From an uncultured Dialister sp. (GTDB lineage: Bacteria; Bacillota; Negativicutes; Veillonellales; Dialisteraceae): 41,371 nucleotides of DNA. Below are positions 33,386-41,371 of the stretch, piece after piece. Location: contig NZ_UPZP01000008.1 in NCBI RefSeq assembly GCF_900538805.1, positions 1-41,371 on the forward strand, in the 5' to 3' direction. The notes below the pieces were generated by a model. That model did not search any database. It was not told where the DNA came from and worked only from the letters and a program-made list of their open reading frames with translations. The position numbers were made by a program, and so were the translations under genes. The stretch's first letter is position 1. Every line of letters begins with the position of its first letter.

Positions 33386-34237
33386 TTATTTTCCCACTGT
33401 CTCTGCTTCTTCCACGAACCAGAGGGGGTGGGCTTTTTTGAGTCTGCTTCGAAGGGGGGCGGCTTCTTCCCTGTTTTCCAGCACCAGGAAGAAGGCGGAG
33501 CCGGAGCCGGTCATGAGGACGGGGCGGGAGAGAGAACGGAGTGCGGCGGCTGTTTCTTTGAGGATGGGGTTCAGCGGGAAGAGGGCGTCTTCGAAGTCGT
33601 TTGCAAGGGAGGAAAGGAGGCGGCGGCGGTCTTTGGTTTCCAGTGCTTTCACGCAGTCTTCGGTGCTGTCTTTCCGGCGGCGGGGGAGGGCGTCTATGGC
33701 GGCGTAGGCTTTGGCGGTGGATACGGAGGCCTGGGGGCGGACGATGAGGAGGGGAATGGCTTCCCATGGGGGAAGGGCGGTGAGTTTGTCGCCGATGCCC
33801 GTGCAGCGGGCGGCGCCGCCGATGACGCAGAAGGGCACGTCGGCGCCCAGGGAGGCGCCCATGGCTGCAAGGGATTCCGGGGTATCTCCTGTTTCATAGA
33901 GCGCAGACAGTCCCCGAAGGACGGCGGCGGCGTCGGAGGAGCCGCCGCCCATGCCTGCTTCCGAGGGGATTTCTTTGGCAAGGGTCATGGAGACGCCGCT
34001 GGAAATATGTTTTTCCTGAAGGAAAAGTTCCGCTGCCTTCACCATGAGGTTGTCCCGCCCTGCCGGGGCGCTGCCTTTCACCACGGCAAGGCTGACGGTG
34101 TCCGCCTTTTCCAAGGTAATGGTGTCATGGAGGGAGATGGAGTGCATGACGGAGTCAATGTCATGGTATCCGTCCGCTCGCTTCCTTCCGACGGACAGGG
34201 TGAGGTTGATTTTTGCATAGGCTGTTTCCTGTATCAT
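33386..34237 (-). CDS. ispE: 4-diphosphocytidyl-2-C-methyl-D-erythritol kinase IspE
   Basis: GHMP-family kinase of the MEP isoprenoid pathway, 283 residues, phosphorylating CDP-ME at the 2-hydroxyl. Family signatures are AYAKINLTLSVGRKRADGYHDIDS at the N-terminus (Lys and Asp near the substrate), the ATP-binding PSEAGMGGGSSDAAAVLRGL (about 90-110), LGADVPFCVIGGAARCTGIGD and the C-terminal MTGSGSAFF glycine loop. The ATG lies 8 bases after AAGGAG. It is a single gene, minus strand, just right of the CRISPR island. Confidence 0.96.
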   Translation of the reverse strand: MIQETAYAKINLTLSVGRKRADGYHDIDSVMHSISLHDTITLEKADTVSLAVVKGSAPAGRDNLMVKAAELFLQEKHISSGVSMTLAKEIPSEAGMGGGSSDAAAVLRGLSALYETGDTPESLAAMGASLGADVPFCVIGGAARCTGIGDKLTALPPWEAIPLLIVRPQASVSTAKAYAAIDALPRRRKDSTEDCVKALETKDRRRLLSSLANDFEDALFPLNPILKETAAALRSLSRPVLMTGSGSAFFLVLENREEAAPLRSRLKKAHPLWFVEEAETVGK

Positions 34238-34549
34238 TTCGTGCTCCTTGTGGAAATAGATTTTCTTTATTATATCCTATGGCGGGGGAACTGTCCGCTT
34301 TTCGCTGGTGTGATGGAAAATGAAGGAAGGCGCCTTCGGCGCCTATATAAATGCTGCCTATCGGCAGCACCCCCTTTGGTGGCTGGCGCCACCACGGATA
34401 AAAGGGTTTTCAAGATTGACGGGGCTTTCGCCCCGAGGGTTCTAAGGTTTGACACAGCCTACGGCTGTGAGGGTTGTGGTATCGCCTGACGGCGATGAGT
34501 ATAAATGCTGCCTGTCGGCAGCACCCCCTTTGGTGGCTGACGCCACCAC

Positions 34550-34622
34550 CTTGCCCGCTGGGAAGCGTGTCACTGGATTCTCGGTCGCCTATCGGCTCCC
34601 TACGAATCCAGTTCCTTTGCCA
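34550..34622 (-). repeat. 69-bp palindromic module, copy D (changed arms)
   Basis: Arms ACTGGATTC (34572-34580) and GAATCCAGT (34604-34612). The core on the minus strand reads GGGAGCCGATAGGCGACC, in which a GCC/GGC mini-stem replaces the GC/GC of other copies. Confidence 0.76.
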
Positions 34623-34683
34623 CCCCCTATTCAGGGGGCACTATGGGTGCTGGGCAATGGCGGCAATGTGAGTTTATGGCAGC

Positions 34684-35015
34684 AGCGGAGAGAAAACCAT
34701 ACAACCGGGCTTCGCCCGGAGGAAAACAAGCCAACCGCCCTGTCGGGCGCTTGAAATGCACCCCTTCTGCCGCCTATCGGCGGCGTCTCCCCCGGAGGGG
34801 GAGATTTGCTCTCCACTCAGCTTCTGGACTCATAAGTATCTCAAGGCATAGCGCCGCTAAAACTTCCCCCTCCGGGGTGGCAAGCGAACGTGATTTGTAA
34901 GGGAGCAAAGCGACCTGAAAATCACGTGAGACGCTTTCCCGTGGAGAAGTACCGCCGCAGGCGGGGATAGGGGTGCATTTCCAACGGGCGCAGCCTGGTT
35001 TTACGGTTTTCGCTG
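34684..35015. repeat. Composite inverted-repeat element, copy 2
   Basis: Inner repeats GAAATGCACCCCT (34753-34765) and AGGGGTGCATTTC (34969-34981) bound about 230 bp, as in copy 1. The outer pair is GAAAACCATACAACCGGGC at left and GGTTTTACGGTTTTC at right. Module E lies inside. Confidence 0.78.
34878..34946 (+). repeat. 69-bp palindromic module, copy E
   Basis: Identical arms to copy A (34889-34896 and 34919-34926). Bounded by CCGGGG on the left and AAGTACCGCCGC on the right, the same flanks that meet directly in composite copy 3. Confidence 0.8.
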
Positions 35016-35250
35016 CCTATGGCAGCGCTGCCGCCGATAGGCGGCAATAAATCTCATCGCCGCGAAGCGGCGATACCACACCCTCTGAACCTTATGAACC
35101 CTCTGAACCCTCACGCCCGGAGGGCGTGTCCAATGGCGATACAACCACCCTCAGCCGCCAAAGGCGGCTGTCGCCCCCTGAGCACAGCGAACATAACCCT
35201 TTGCCCGAAGGGCAAAGCCCCTTCGCCCGCGGAGCGGGCGTCAACCTTTT

Positions 35251-35301
35251 CTACTTTCCCACTTTCCCACTGTCCCACCAGCCCACTATTTCCCTATTTA
35301 C
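35251..35301 (+). repeat. Degenerate 8-bp tandem repeat before gltB
   Basis: Units ACTTTCCC, ACTTTCCC, ACTGTCCC, ACCAGCCC, ACTATTTC run into the -35 region of the gltB promoter. Confidence 0.6.
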
Positions 35302-35325
35302 CCTTCTTTACCATAGTGCTATAAT
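35297..35325 (+). promoter_or_regulatory. Promoter of the gltB leader
   Basis: TTTACC (35297-35302) and TATAAT (35320-35325), 17-base spacer, about 88 bases before gltB. Confidence 0.75.
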
Positions 35326-35350
35326 ACGAATTACAACATAAGTTTTCCGA

Positions 35351-35394
35351 AGCCGGACCATGCAGCTCTTTTTGCTGCGGGTCCGGCTTTTTTT
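35351..35394 (+). terminator. Terminator hairpin inside the gltB leader
   Basis: AGCCGGACC pairs with GGTCCGGCT around a second GCAGC/GCTGC stem with a TCTTTTT loop, followed by seven T. It lies between the promoter and gltB and would end most transcripts after about 60 bases, so it is an attenuator or the end of a small RNA. Confidence 0.8.
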
Positions 35395-35412
35395 CGACGG
35401 GAGGCGTGGAGT

Positions 35413-38400
35413 ATGGGAGATGTATGGAGAGATTTACCGAAGGCCCAGGGGCTGTATGATCCGAGGAATGAGCATGATGCCTGCGGCATCGGGTTTGTGG
35501 CGGATATCAAGGGGAAAAGGTCCTATGGCATTGTGGACGACGCATTGAAGATTCTGGAGAACCTGAAGCACCGGGGCGGTGAGGGGGCGGACCAGAGGAG
35601 CGGCGACGGCGCAGGGATTCTGACCCAAATTCCCCATGAGTTTTTCCAGCGGGAGTGCGAGGTGCTGGGGTTCCATCTGCCCCAGGAGGGGGAGTACGGG
35701 GTCGGCATGATTTTTGCGCACCGGTACCATGATTTCCGGGAGGAGCAGAAGCGTATTTTTGAGGAAATCGTGAAGGAAGAGGGGCAGACGGTGCTGGGCT
35801 GGCGGGAGGTTCCCATTGATGAGAGCCTTATCGGCGAGGAGGCCAAGCGCATACGGCCCCATTTCCTGCAGGTGTTTATCGGGCGGAATCCGGAGCTCAC
35901 GGAGCCCATGGATTTTGAGAGGAAGCTCTACATCATCCGGCGGCGGGCGGAGAAGAAAATCATTCCGCTCTCCGAAGGCATGGGCACCGATTTCTACATT
36001 GCCTCTCTGTCTTCGAAGACCATTGTGTACAAGGGCATGCTCACCAGCGACCAAATGCGCCATTTCTACCTGGATCTGTCGGATCTGGATTTCAAGACGG
36101 CCATGGCCATGGTCCATTCCCGTTTCAGTACGAACACTTTCCCCAGCTGGGCAAGGGCCCATCCGAACCGCTATATTGTGCACAATGGGGAAATCAATAC
36201 CATCCGCGGCAATATCAACTGGCTGAATGCCCGGGAGAGCAAGTCCCGGCCCTCCGATTATCCGGAACTGGCCAAGGCCTTCCCGGTGGTGGATGCCACA
36301 GGCAGCGATTCCGCCATGTTTGACAACTGTCTGGAGTATCTCCACATGGCCGGCCATTCCCTGGCCCACGCCATGATGGTCATGATTCCGGAGCCCTGGG
36401 AGAAGGACCCCTCCATGAGCCGGGAGAAGAAGGATTTTTACCGGTACCACAATTTCATGATGGAGCCCTGGGACGGACCGGCGGCCATCTGCTTCTGCGA
36501 CGGTGTGGTCATCGGCGGCATGCTGGACAGGAACGGCCTGCGTCCGGCCCGGTACTACGTGATGAAGGATGACCGGGTCATCCTGTCGTCTGAGGTGGGC
36601 TCGGTGCCGGTGGACCAGAAGGATGTGCTTTACAAGGGACGCCTGGAGCCGGGGAAGATTTTCCTCATCGACACGTCCCAGCAGCGCATCGTGGGGGACG
36701 AGGAAATCAAGCACAACATGGCGAAGGCCCATCCCTATGGCGCCTGGTGCCGGGAGCATATCCTGGACCTCAAGGACCTGCCCAAGGGGGAGCGGCAGGC
36801 GCCGGAGCATCTGGAGGAGCAGCAGCGGGCCTTCGGCTATACCCAGGAGGACCTGCGAGACATGATTATCCCCATGGCCCAGACCGGAAAGGACCCGGTA
36901 GGCGCCATGGGCATGGACTCGCCGCTGCCGGTACTGTCGGAGCGGCCGCATCTCCTGTACGACTATTTCCAGCAGAACTTCGCCCAGGTCACGAATCCGC
37001 CTATTGACGCTATTCGGGAGTCCATCGTCACTTCCTCCACGGTGTATGTGGGAAATATGGCCAACATTATGGACCCCGACGAAAGGGGCACCGCCGCCCT
37101 GGCCATGGACAGGCCGCTCCTCACCAATGAGGAAATGGAAGCGGTGAAGCATCTGCAGGATGACCGCCTCCGTCCGGTGGTGCTGTCCCTTCTCTATCCG
37201 GAGGGGAAGGGGGAAATGGAGAAAGCCCTGGACGGTCTCTTTGCCAAAGCCCTCTCCGCGGTGAAGGCGGGGCACAATATCCTCATCCTCTCGGACCGGG
37301 GCGTGGACAGGGAGCACCTGGCCATTCCCGCCCTTCTGGCATCGGCGGGACTTCACAATTTCCTCATCCGGGAGAAGGTCAGGCCGGATGTGGGCATTAT
37401 CCTGGAGTCCGGTGAGCCCCGGGAAGTGCACCATTTCTGCACCCTCATCGGCTATGGCGCCACCGCCATCAATCCCTACCTGGCCCTGGACACGGCGGCG
37501 GACCTGGCGGAAAAGGGGAAGCTGGGACATATGACGGTGGAGGAGGCCCTCAAGAATTACATGGACGCATCGGTGAAGGGCATACTCTCCGTCATGTCCA
37601 AGATGGGGATTTCCACGGTGAAGAGCTACCACGGCGCCCAGATTTTTGAAGCCCTGGGCATTGGGAAGGAAGTGGCAGACACCTATTTTGGAGAGACCGC
37701 CTCCCCGGTGGGCGGCCTGGGCCTTTCGGATATAGAAGAGGAAAACAGGAAACGCCACGAAGAGGCCTATGAAAGGAAACGGGGCCTTCCGGCGGGGGAT
37801 GTTTTCAAATACCGCAGAAACGGCGACGAGCCCCACATCCTCACGGCAGAGGTCATCCGCCTCCTGCAGCAGGCCTGCCGCACCGGCAGTTACGAAATCT
37901 ATAAAGTCTATGCGAAGAAGGTGAATGAGCCCCTCATCCGGCTCCGGGACCTTTTGGATTTCACCTATCCCGCCGGCTGCAGCATTCCCATCGAAGAAGT
38001 GGAAAGCGCGGACTCCCTGATCCGCCGTTTCCGCACCGGTGCCATGAGCTACGGCGCTTTAAGCAAAGAGGCCCATGAGTGCATTGCCAAAGCCATGAAC
38101 CACCTTCACAGCCGCAGCAACACCGGCGAAGGGGGCGAGGATGCGGAGCGCTTTGCGCCCCTTCCGGACGGCAGCAGCGTGAACGATGAAATCAAGCAGG
38201 TCTCCACTGCCCGTTTCGGTGTCACCGGCAATTATCTGGTCCACGGCTCGGAAATCCAGATTAAATGCGCCCAGGGTGCTAAGCCCGGCGAAGGAGGGCA
38301 CCTGCCCGGCAGCAAAGTGGACCCCGCCATCGCCCGCACCCGCCATGCCACGCCGGGGGTATCCCTCATTTCCCCGCCGCCCCATCATGACGTGTACTCC

Positions 38401-39954
38401 ATCGAAGACCTGGCGGAGCTTATCTTCGACCTGAAGAATGCGAACCCGAAGGCGGAAATCAACGTGAAACTCACCGCCGGCAGCGGCGTAGGCACCATTG
38501 CGGCCGGCGTGGTGAAGGCCAAGGCCGACGGCATCACCATCAGCGGCTATGACGGCGGCACCGGCGCCTCTCCTAGGACCAGCATGCGCCATGCCGGCCT
38601 CCCCTGGGAAATCGGACTTTCCGAAGTGCAGCAGGTGCTCCTTCTGAACCAGCTTCGGGACCGGGTGAAACTGGAAACCGACGGGAAACTCTTAACCGGC
38701 AGGGACGTGGCCATCGCCGCCCTTCTGGGGGCTGAGCGTTTCAGCTTCTGTACGGGCCCCCTCGTCGCCCTGGGCTGCCAGATGTATCGGGTGTGCAACA
38801 GAAACACCTGCCCCCTGGGCATCTGCACACAGGATGAAAAACTGAGGAAACGGTTTGCCGGAAAACCGGAGTACCTGGAAAACTTCATGCGCTTCGTGGC
38901 TGAAGACCTCCGGGAAATCATGGCCCGCCTGGGCTTCCGCCGTCTGGAGGACATGGTGGGAAGAAGCGACCGCCTGAAGCAGAAGGGCCTCACCGGCAAT
39001 GCCAAGGCGGACACCCTCCACCTGGACGCCCTCCTCTTCCGTCCCTATACGGATATTTCCGTGGGCCACCATTTCATGAAAGAGCAGGACCATGAAATGG
39101 AAAAGACCCTGGACATGGCCAAGCTGGTGCGCATGTGCAAGCCCGCCCTGGAGGAGAAAAAGCCGGTCAGGGCCAAACTCTTTATCAAGAATACGAACCG
39201 CGTCACCGGCACCATCGTGGGCAGCGAGATTTCCAGGCGCTATGGCGAAGAAGGACTGCCGGAAGACACCATACGCCTCTCCTTCGTAGGCTCCGCCGGC
39301 CAGAGCTTTGGCGCCTTCATCCCTAAAGGCCTCACCCTCACCCTGGAAGGGGACGCCAACGACTACGCCGGCAAAGGACTCTCCGGCGGCAAAATTATCA
39401 TCTACCCGCCAAGAAATGCTTCCTTCAAAGCCGAAGACAACGTCATCATCGGAAACGTGGCTTTCTTCGGCGCCACCGGCGGCAAAGCCTTCGTCTCCGG
39501 CAGAGCCGGCGAACGGTTCTGCGTGAGAAACAGCGGCGCCACGGTGGTGGTGGAAGGCGTGGGCAACCACGGCCTGGAATACATGACCGGCGGACGGGCC
39601 GTCATCCTGGGACCCACCGGCCTCAACCTGGCAGCCGGCATGTCCGGCGGCACCGCCTACGTGGTGGACCTGGACGAAAGAAAACTGAACCATGAAATGG
39701 TCCACGCCGAGCCCCTGGACAATCCGGAAGAAGCGGAAGAAGTGCGGAAACTCATCGAAGAACACTACATCTGCACCAGGAGCGAAAGGGCAGAGGAAAT
39801 CCTGGCCCAGTGGAACCGATTCCTCCCCCGCATCAGCCGCGTCATCCCCAAGGACTATGAAGCCATGGAAAAAGAAATCCGCCGCTTCATGAAACAGGGC
39901 AAGACAAGGGAAGAAGCGGAAAAAGAAGCCTTTAGAGAAAAATTCGGGAAGTAG
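35413..39954 (+). CDS. gltB: Glutamate synthase large subunit GltB
   Basis: Makes two glutamates from glutamine and 2-oxoglutarate. At 1513 residues it is full length. The N-terminal amidotransferase has its nucleophile at Cys24 (NEHDACGIGFVAD), so a 23-residue propeptide must be removed. The FMN-binding synthase domain has VKLTAGSGVGTIAAGV and ISGYDGGTGASPRTS. The [3Fe-4S] cysteines are 1128, 1133 and 1138 in VCNRNTCPLGICTQDE. The C-terminal GXGXG beta helix (FVGSAGQSFGAFIPKG onwards) is complete. GGGAGG precedes ATG 35413 by 8 bases. No gltD follows, so the electron-donating subunit is elsewhere or replaced by ferredoxin. Confidence 0.96.
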   Translation: MGDVWRDLPKAQGLYDPRNEHDACGIGFVADIKGKRSYGIVDDALKILENLKHRGGEGADQRSGDGAGILTQIPHEFFQRECEVLGFHLPQEGEYGVGMIFAHRYHDFREEQKRIFEEIVKEEGQTVLGWREVPIDESLIGEEAKRIRPHFLQVFIGRNPELTEPMDFERKLYIIRRRAEKKIIPLSEGMGTDFYIASLSSKTIVYKGMLTSDQMRHFYLDLSDLDFKTAMAMVHSRFSTNTFPSWARAHPNRYIVHNGEINTIRGNINWLNARESKSRPSDYPELAKAFPVVDATGSDSAMFDNCLEYLHMAGHSLAHAMMVMIPEPWEKDPSMSREKKDFYRYHNFMMEPWDGPAAICFCDGVVIGGMLDRNGLRPARYYVMKDDRVILSSEVGSVPVDQKDVLYKGRLEPGKIFLIDTSQQRIVGDEEIKHNMAKAHPYGAWCREHILDLKDLPKGERQAPEHLEEQQRAFGYTQEDLRDMIIPMAQTGKDPVGAMGMDSPLPVLSERPHLLYDYFQQNFAQVTNPPIDAIRESIVTSSTVYVGNMANIMDPDERGTAALAMDRPLLTNEEMEAVKHLQDDRLRPVVLSLLYPEGKGEMEKALDGLFAKALSAVKAGHNILILSDRGVDREHLAIPALLASAGLHNFLIREKVRPDVGIILESGEPREVHHFCTLIGYGATAINPYLALDTAADLAEKGKLGHMTVEEALKNYMDASVKGILSVMSKMGISTVKSYHGAQIFEALGIGKEVADTYFGETASPVGGLGLSDIEEENRKRHEEAYERKRGLPAGDVFKYRRNGDEPHILTAEVIRLLQQACRTGSYEIYKVYAKKVNEPLIRLRDLLDFTYPAGCSIPIEEVESADSLIRRFRTGAMSYGALSKEAHECIAKAMNHLHSRSNTGEGGEDAERFAPLPDGSSVNDEIKQVSTARFGVTGNYLVHGSEIQIKCAQGAKPGEGGHLPGSKVDPAIARTRHATPGVSLISPPPHHDVYSIEDLAELIFDLKNANPKAEINVKLTAGSGVGTIAAGVVKAKADGITISGYDGGTGASPRTSMRHAGLPWEIGLSEVQQVLLLNQLRDRVKLETDGKLLTGRDVAIAALLGAERFSFCTGPLVALGCQMYRVCNRNTCPLGICTQDEKLRKRFAGKPEYLENFMRFVAEDLREIMARLGFRRLEDMVGRSDRLKQKGLTGNAKADTLHLDALLFRPYTDISVGHHFMKEQDHEMEKTLDMAKLVRMCKPALEEKKPVRAKLFIKNTNRVTGTIVGSEISRRYGEEGLPEDTIRLSFVGSAGQSFGAFIPKGLTLTLEGDANDYAGKGLSGGKIIIYPPRNASFKAEDNVIIGNVAFFGATGGKAFVSGRAGERFCVRNSGATVVVEGVGNHGLEYMTGGRAVILGPTGLNLAAGMSGGTAYVVDLDERKLNHEMVHAEPLDNPEEAEEVRKLIEEHYICTRSERAEEILAQWNRFLPRISRVIPKDYEAMEKEIRRFMKQGKTREEAEKEAFREKFGK

Positions 39955-40255
39955 GGCTGGCGGGAGACGTCAGACGGTCAGAAACTTCCTGCTGTCCGCT
40001 ATCGGCTGTCGGCTTACCGCTGGCCTGCGGGAAGGTAAGCACGTAACGCTGACTATAAATCTCATCGCCCGAAGGGCGATACCACAACCCTCGGGCCGAA
40101 GGCCCGTCAAACTTTAGAACCCTAAGAACCCTCGGCCCTTTAGGGCCGTCAACCCTCACCCCTAAAGGGGAAACGACTCACTATGATTTGTGCGTCGCTT
40201 TGCTCCTTCAAATCATGTTCGCTGTGCACGCCACAGGCGTGTCCATAAAAAATCA
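39955..40255. repeat. Intergenic repeat mosaic after gltB
   Basis: No gene. It holds a CATCGCCCGAAGGGCGATACC type hairpin (about 40064), GGGCCGAAGGCCC, the AAACTTTAGAACC module, GGCCCTTTAGGGCC and inverted copy F of the palindromic module. Confidence 0.72.
40178..40230 (-). repeat. Palindromic module, copy F (changed arms, shortened)
   Basis: Arms ATGATTTG (40183-40190) and CAAATCAT (40209-40216). The minus-strand core AAGGAGCAAAGCGACG matches the other copies. Confidence 0.65.
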
Positions 40256-40274
40256 GTTTCCTCTTTTTACGGAA

Positions 40275-40320
40275 TAAAGGAAATCCCCCTGCCATGGAGC
40301 GCAGGGGGACTTCTTTTTCT
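40275..40320 (+). terminator. Rho-independent terminator, probably of gltB
   Basis: CCCCCTGC-catgga(gc)-GCAGGGGG stem, with an A/G run before and CTTCTTTTTCT after. No gene ends here; the nearest upstream is gltB, 320 bases away, with repeats between. Confidence 0.75.
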
Positions 40321-40446
40321 TACAGGACATGGAGCCTGAAGAAGCCTGTTTCCATACTGCTGCACAGAACTTGCGTTCTGATTCGTTTCCGAATATGCTG
40401 AGTGTAACCGCGGAAATACACAGGGCATGCCGGAAACGGACAGTAT

Positions 40447-41010
40447 ATGACAAAGGAAGAACTGTATGAAGAAGAAAGAAAATTGATTGTAAAGGCCAAG
40501 GCAGGGGACAGGGACGCCATGGCGGCCCTCATTGGGCGCTATGAGCCCCTTTTCAGGAAACTGGCTGCCGGGGAGACCCGGATGGATTGGGAAGACATCC
40601 GCCAGGACCTGTCGGTGTCCTTTCTGGAGGGGGTGAAGGCCTTCGAGCCGGAAAAGGGCACCTATTTCCCCTACTACATACGGCAGCGGCTGTATTGGGA
40701 AAAACTGCACATGGTGGAAAGGATGATGAAACGGTGTTCCCAGGAAATCCAGTCCCTGGCGGGAGTGGAGAATATCCCCGATGAATCCAAAAGCGGCAGG
40801 GATCATCTGGAGGTACTGCAGGAAATCGCGAAGAGCCTCCCCCTGTCGGCAAATGAAAGGGCCCTTCTTTCCGCCCTCCTCCGGGGAGAGAGGGTGGAAG
40901 ATATGGCGGAAAAACTGGCCATGAGCCGGGCCTCCTGCTATCGCCTCCGGGCGAAGCTCTTTATGACCCTTCGGAAGGAAAAGGAGCGGTTCTGGGAAAT
41001 GGTGGGGTAG
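40447..41010 (+). CDS. Small sigma-70-like protein
   Basis: A 187-residue protein laid out like a short sigma-70 family factor. Residues about 12-80 resemble region 2 (AKAGDRDAMAALIGRYEPLFRKLA, then DWEDIRQDLSVSFLEGVKAFEPEKG, FPYYIRQRLYWEK). Residues about 130-180 form a region-4-like helix-turn-helix (LSANERALLSALLRGERVEDMAEKLAMSRASCYRLRAKLF). It could be an alternative sigma factor or a phage-type transcription activator. ATG 40447 has only a weak GGA site. Its targets are unknown; no neighbour is obviously controlled by it. Confidence 0.7.
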   Translation: MTKEELYEEERKLIVKAKAGDRDAMAALIGRYEPLFRKLAAGETRMDWEDIRQDLSVSFLEGVKAFEPEKGTYFPYYIRQRLYWEKLHMVERMMKRCSQEIQSLAGVENIPDESKSGRDHLEVLQEIAKSLPLSANERALLSALLRGERVEDMAEKLAMSRASCYRLRAKLFMTLRKEKERFWEMVG

Positions 41011-41371
41011 GGTAGATGGTAGAAGATAGAAGATAGACGGGCTGTATTCCTGAACGCAAGAGGGCTCAGGCGCCTGCGGCGCCCGGGTTCTATCGGTCAT
41101 GTGCTGACGCACTGACCGATGGGTTCTGCCCACAGAGCGGGCTGGTTCAGAGGGGAGTGTTTTATGCTGCCTGTCGGCAGCGCCCCCTTTGGTGGCTGGC
41201 GCCACCACCTTTCCCCCGCAAGCGGGGGAACAACAACCCGTGCTTAAATTAGAGCAAATTATGAGATATCAGACCCGCGGAGCTTTATTGTCCCACCGCT
41301 TTTGCGGGGGGAAGGTGGTTCCGTAAGGCACCAAAGGGGGGAAAGCGGCCAACGGCCGCTAATCACCGTAC
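41011..41371. repeat. Intergenic repeat mosaic at the window end
   Basis: No gene. GTAGAAGATAGAAGATAG (as near 23770), a CTGTATTCCTGAACGCAAGAG module, GCGCCTGCGGCGCC, CACAGAGCGGGCTGGTTCAG, GCTGCCTGTCGGCAGC, GGTGGCTGGCGCCACC, CCCCCGC/GCGGGGG arms and GGCCGCTAATCACCGTA, which also occurs near 22305. Confidence 0.72.

Larger units (their letters stand above)
34280..35250. repeat. Intergenic repeat mosaic containing composite element copy 2
   Basis: No gene in nearly 1 kb. Left: GCGCCTTCGGCGCC, GCTGCCTATCGGCAGC, GGTGGCTGGCGCCACC, then inverted copy D of the 69-bp module. Middle: composite element copy 2. Right: GGCAGCGCTGCC, GCCGCCGATAGGCGGC, a CATCGCCGCGAAGCGGCGATACC type hairpin, a 9-bp tract (about 35082-35110), CACGCCCGGAGGGCGTG and GCCGCCAAAGGCGGC. 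Confidence 0.78.

Noticed and set aside
34449..35341. Open frames of 60-100 residues between ispE and gltB
   Set aside because: All run through the composite element and hairpins, with no ribosome sites and no family features.
35434..37836. An 800-residue open frame opposite gltB
   Set aside because: It is antisense to a fully recognisable gltB, has no family features, and is explained by the codon bias of the GC-rich sense strand.
1..41371. tRNA and rRNA genes
   Set aside because: I looked for CCA-ended cloverleaf and rRNA-like stretches on both strands and saw none; the tRNA-like text in the two leaders belongs to T-boxes.

Overview
The window looks like a chromosomal segment of a Negativicutes bacterium, a Firmicute with an outer membrane; a Veillonellales or Dialister-like host is my best guess. 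It has lipid A genes in the order lpxC-fabZ-lpxA, yet also T-box leaders, AGGAGG-type ribosome sites, a ROK fructokinase and a type II-A CRISPR-Cas system, all Firmicutes traits. No rRNA or tRNA gene was found.

Layout. 1-4.2 kb: a GH25 muramidase/holin pair (minus strand), a lipoprotein gene joined to a DUF523 gene, and a ROK fructokinase that appears to start at ATT. 4.3-4.65 kb: six copies of a 59-bp tandem repeat. 4.65-7.6 kb: a nitroreductase and a T-box-controlled BrnQ transporter. 8.3-10.7 kb: lpxC-fabZ-lpxA. 11.2-16.1 kb: glucose-6-phosphate isomerase, an M48 protease and a radical SAM enzyme. 16.4-22 kb: an iron/zinc alcohol dehydrogenase, then a second T-box leading into a TRAP transporter whose substrate-binding gene is split from its membrane genes by 1.1 kb of repeats. 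22.6-24.9 kb: a divergent AroB-like cyclase and a TIM-barrel protein.

25-33.4 kb is the CRISPR island: divergent tracrRNA, cas9-cas1-cas2-csn2 joined by 4-base overlaps or short gaps, a leader ending in ATTTGAG, and 12 identical 36-bp repeats with 11 spacers of 30 bp. Repeats of type I-C style flank this module on both sides, so it seems nested in the remains of another CRISPR locus. The expected cas9 start is followed within four codons by an in-frame TAA. 33.4-41 kb: ispE, a very large gltB without gltD, and a small sigma-like gene.

Nearly every gap between genes outside the island is a mosaic of short GC-rich hairpins, 9-bp tracts (CTTTGAACC/CTCTGAACC) and larger recurrent modules. Within it I can separate a roughly 230-bp inverted-repeat element (three copies) and a 69-bp palindromic module (six copies). 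The arms of the 69-bp module change sequence but stay complementary, and one host element appears to lack it cleanly. This repeat system and the nested, possibly crippled CRISPR locus are the most unusual features here.
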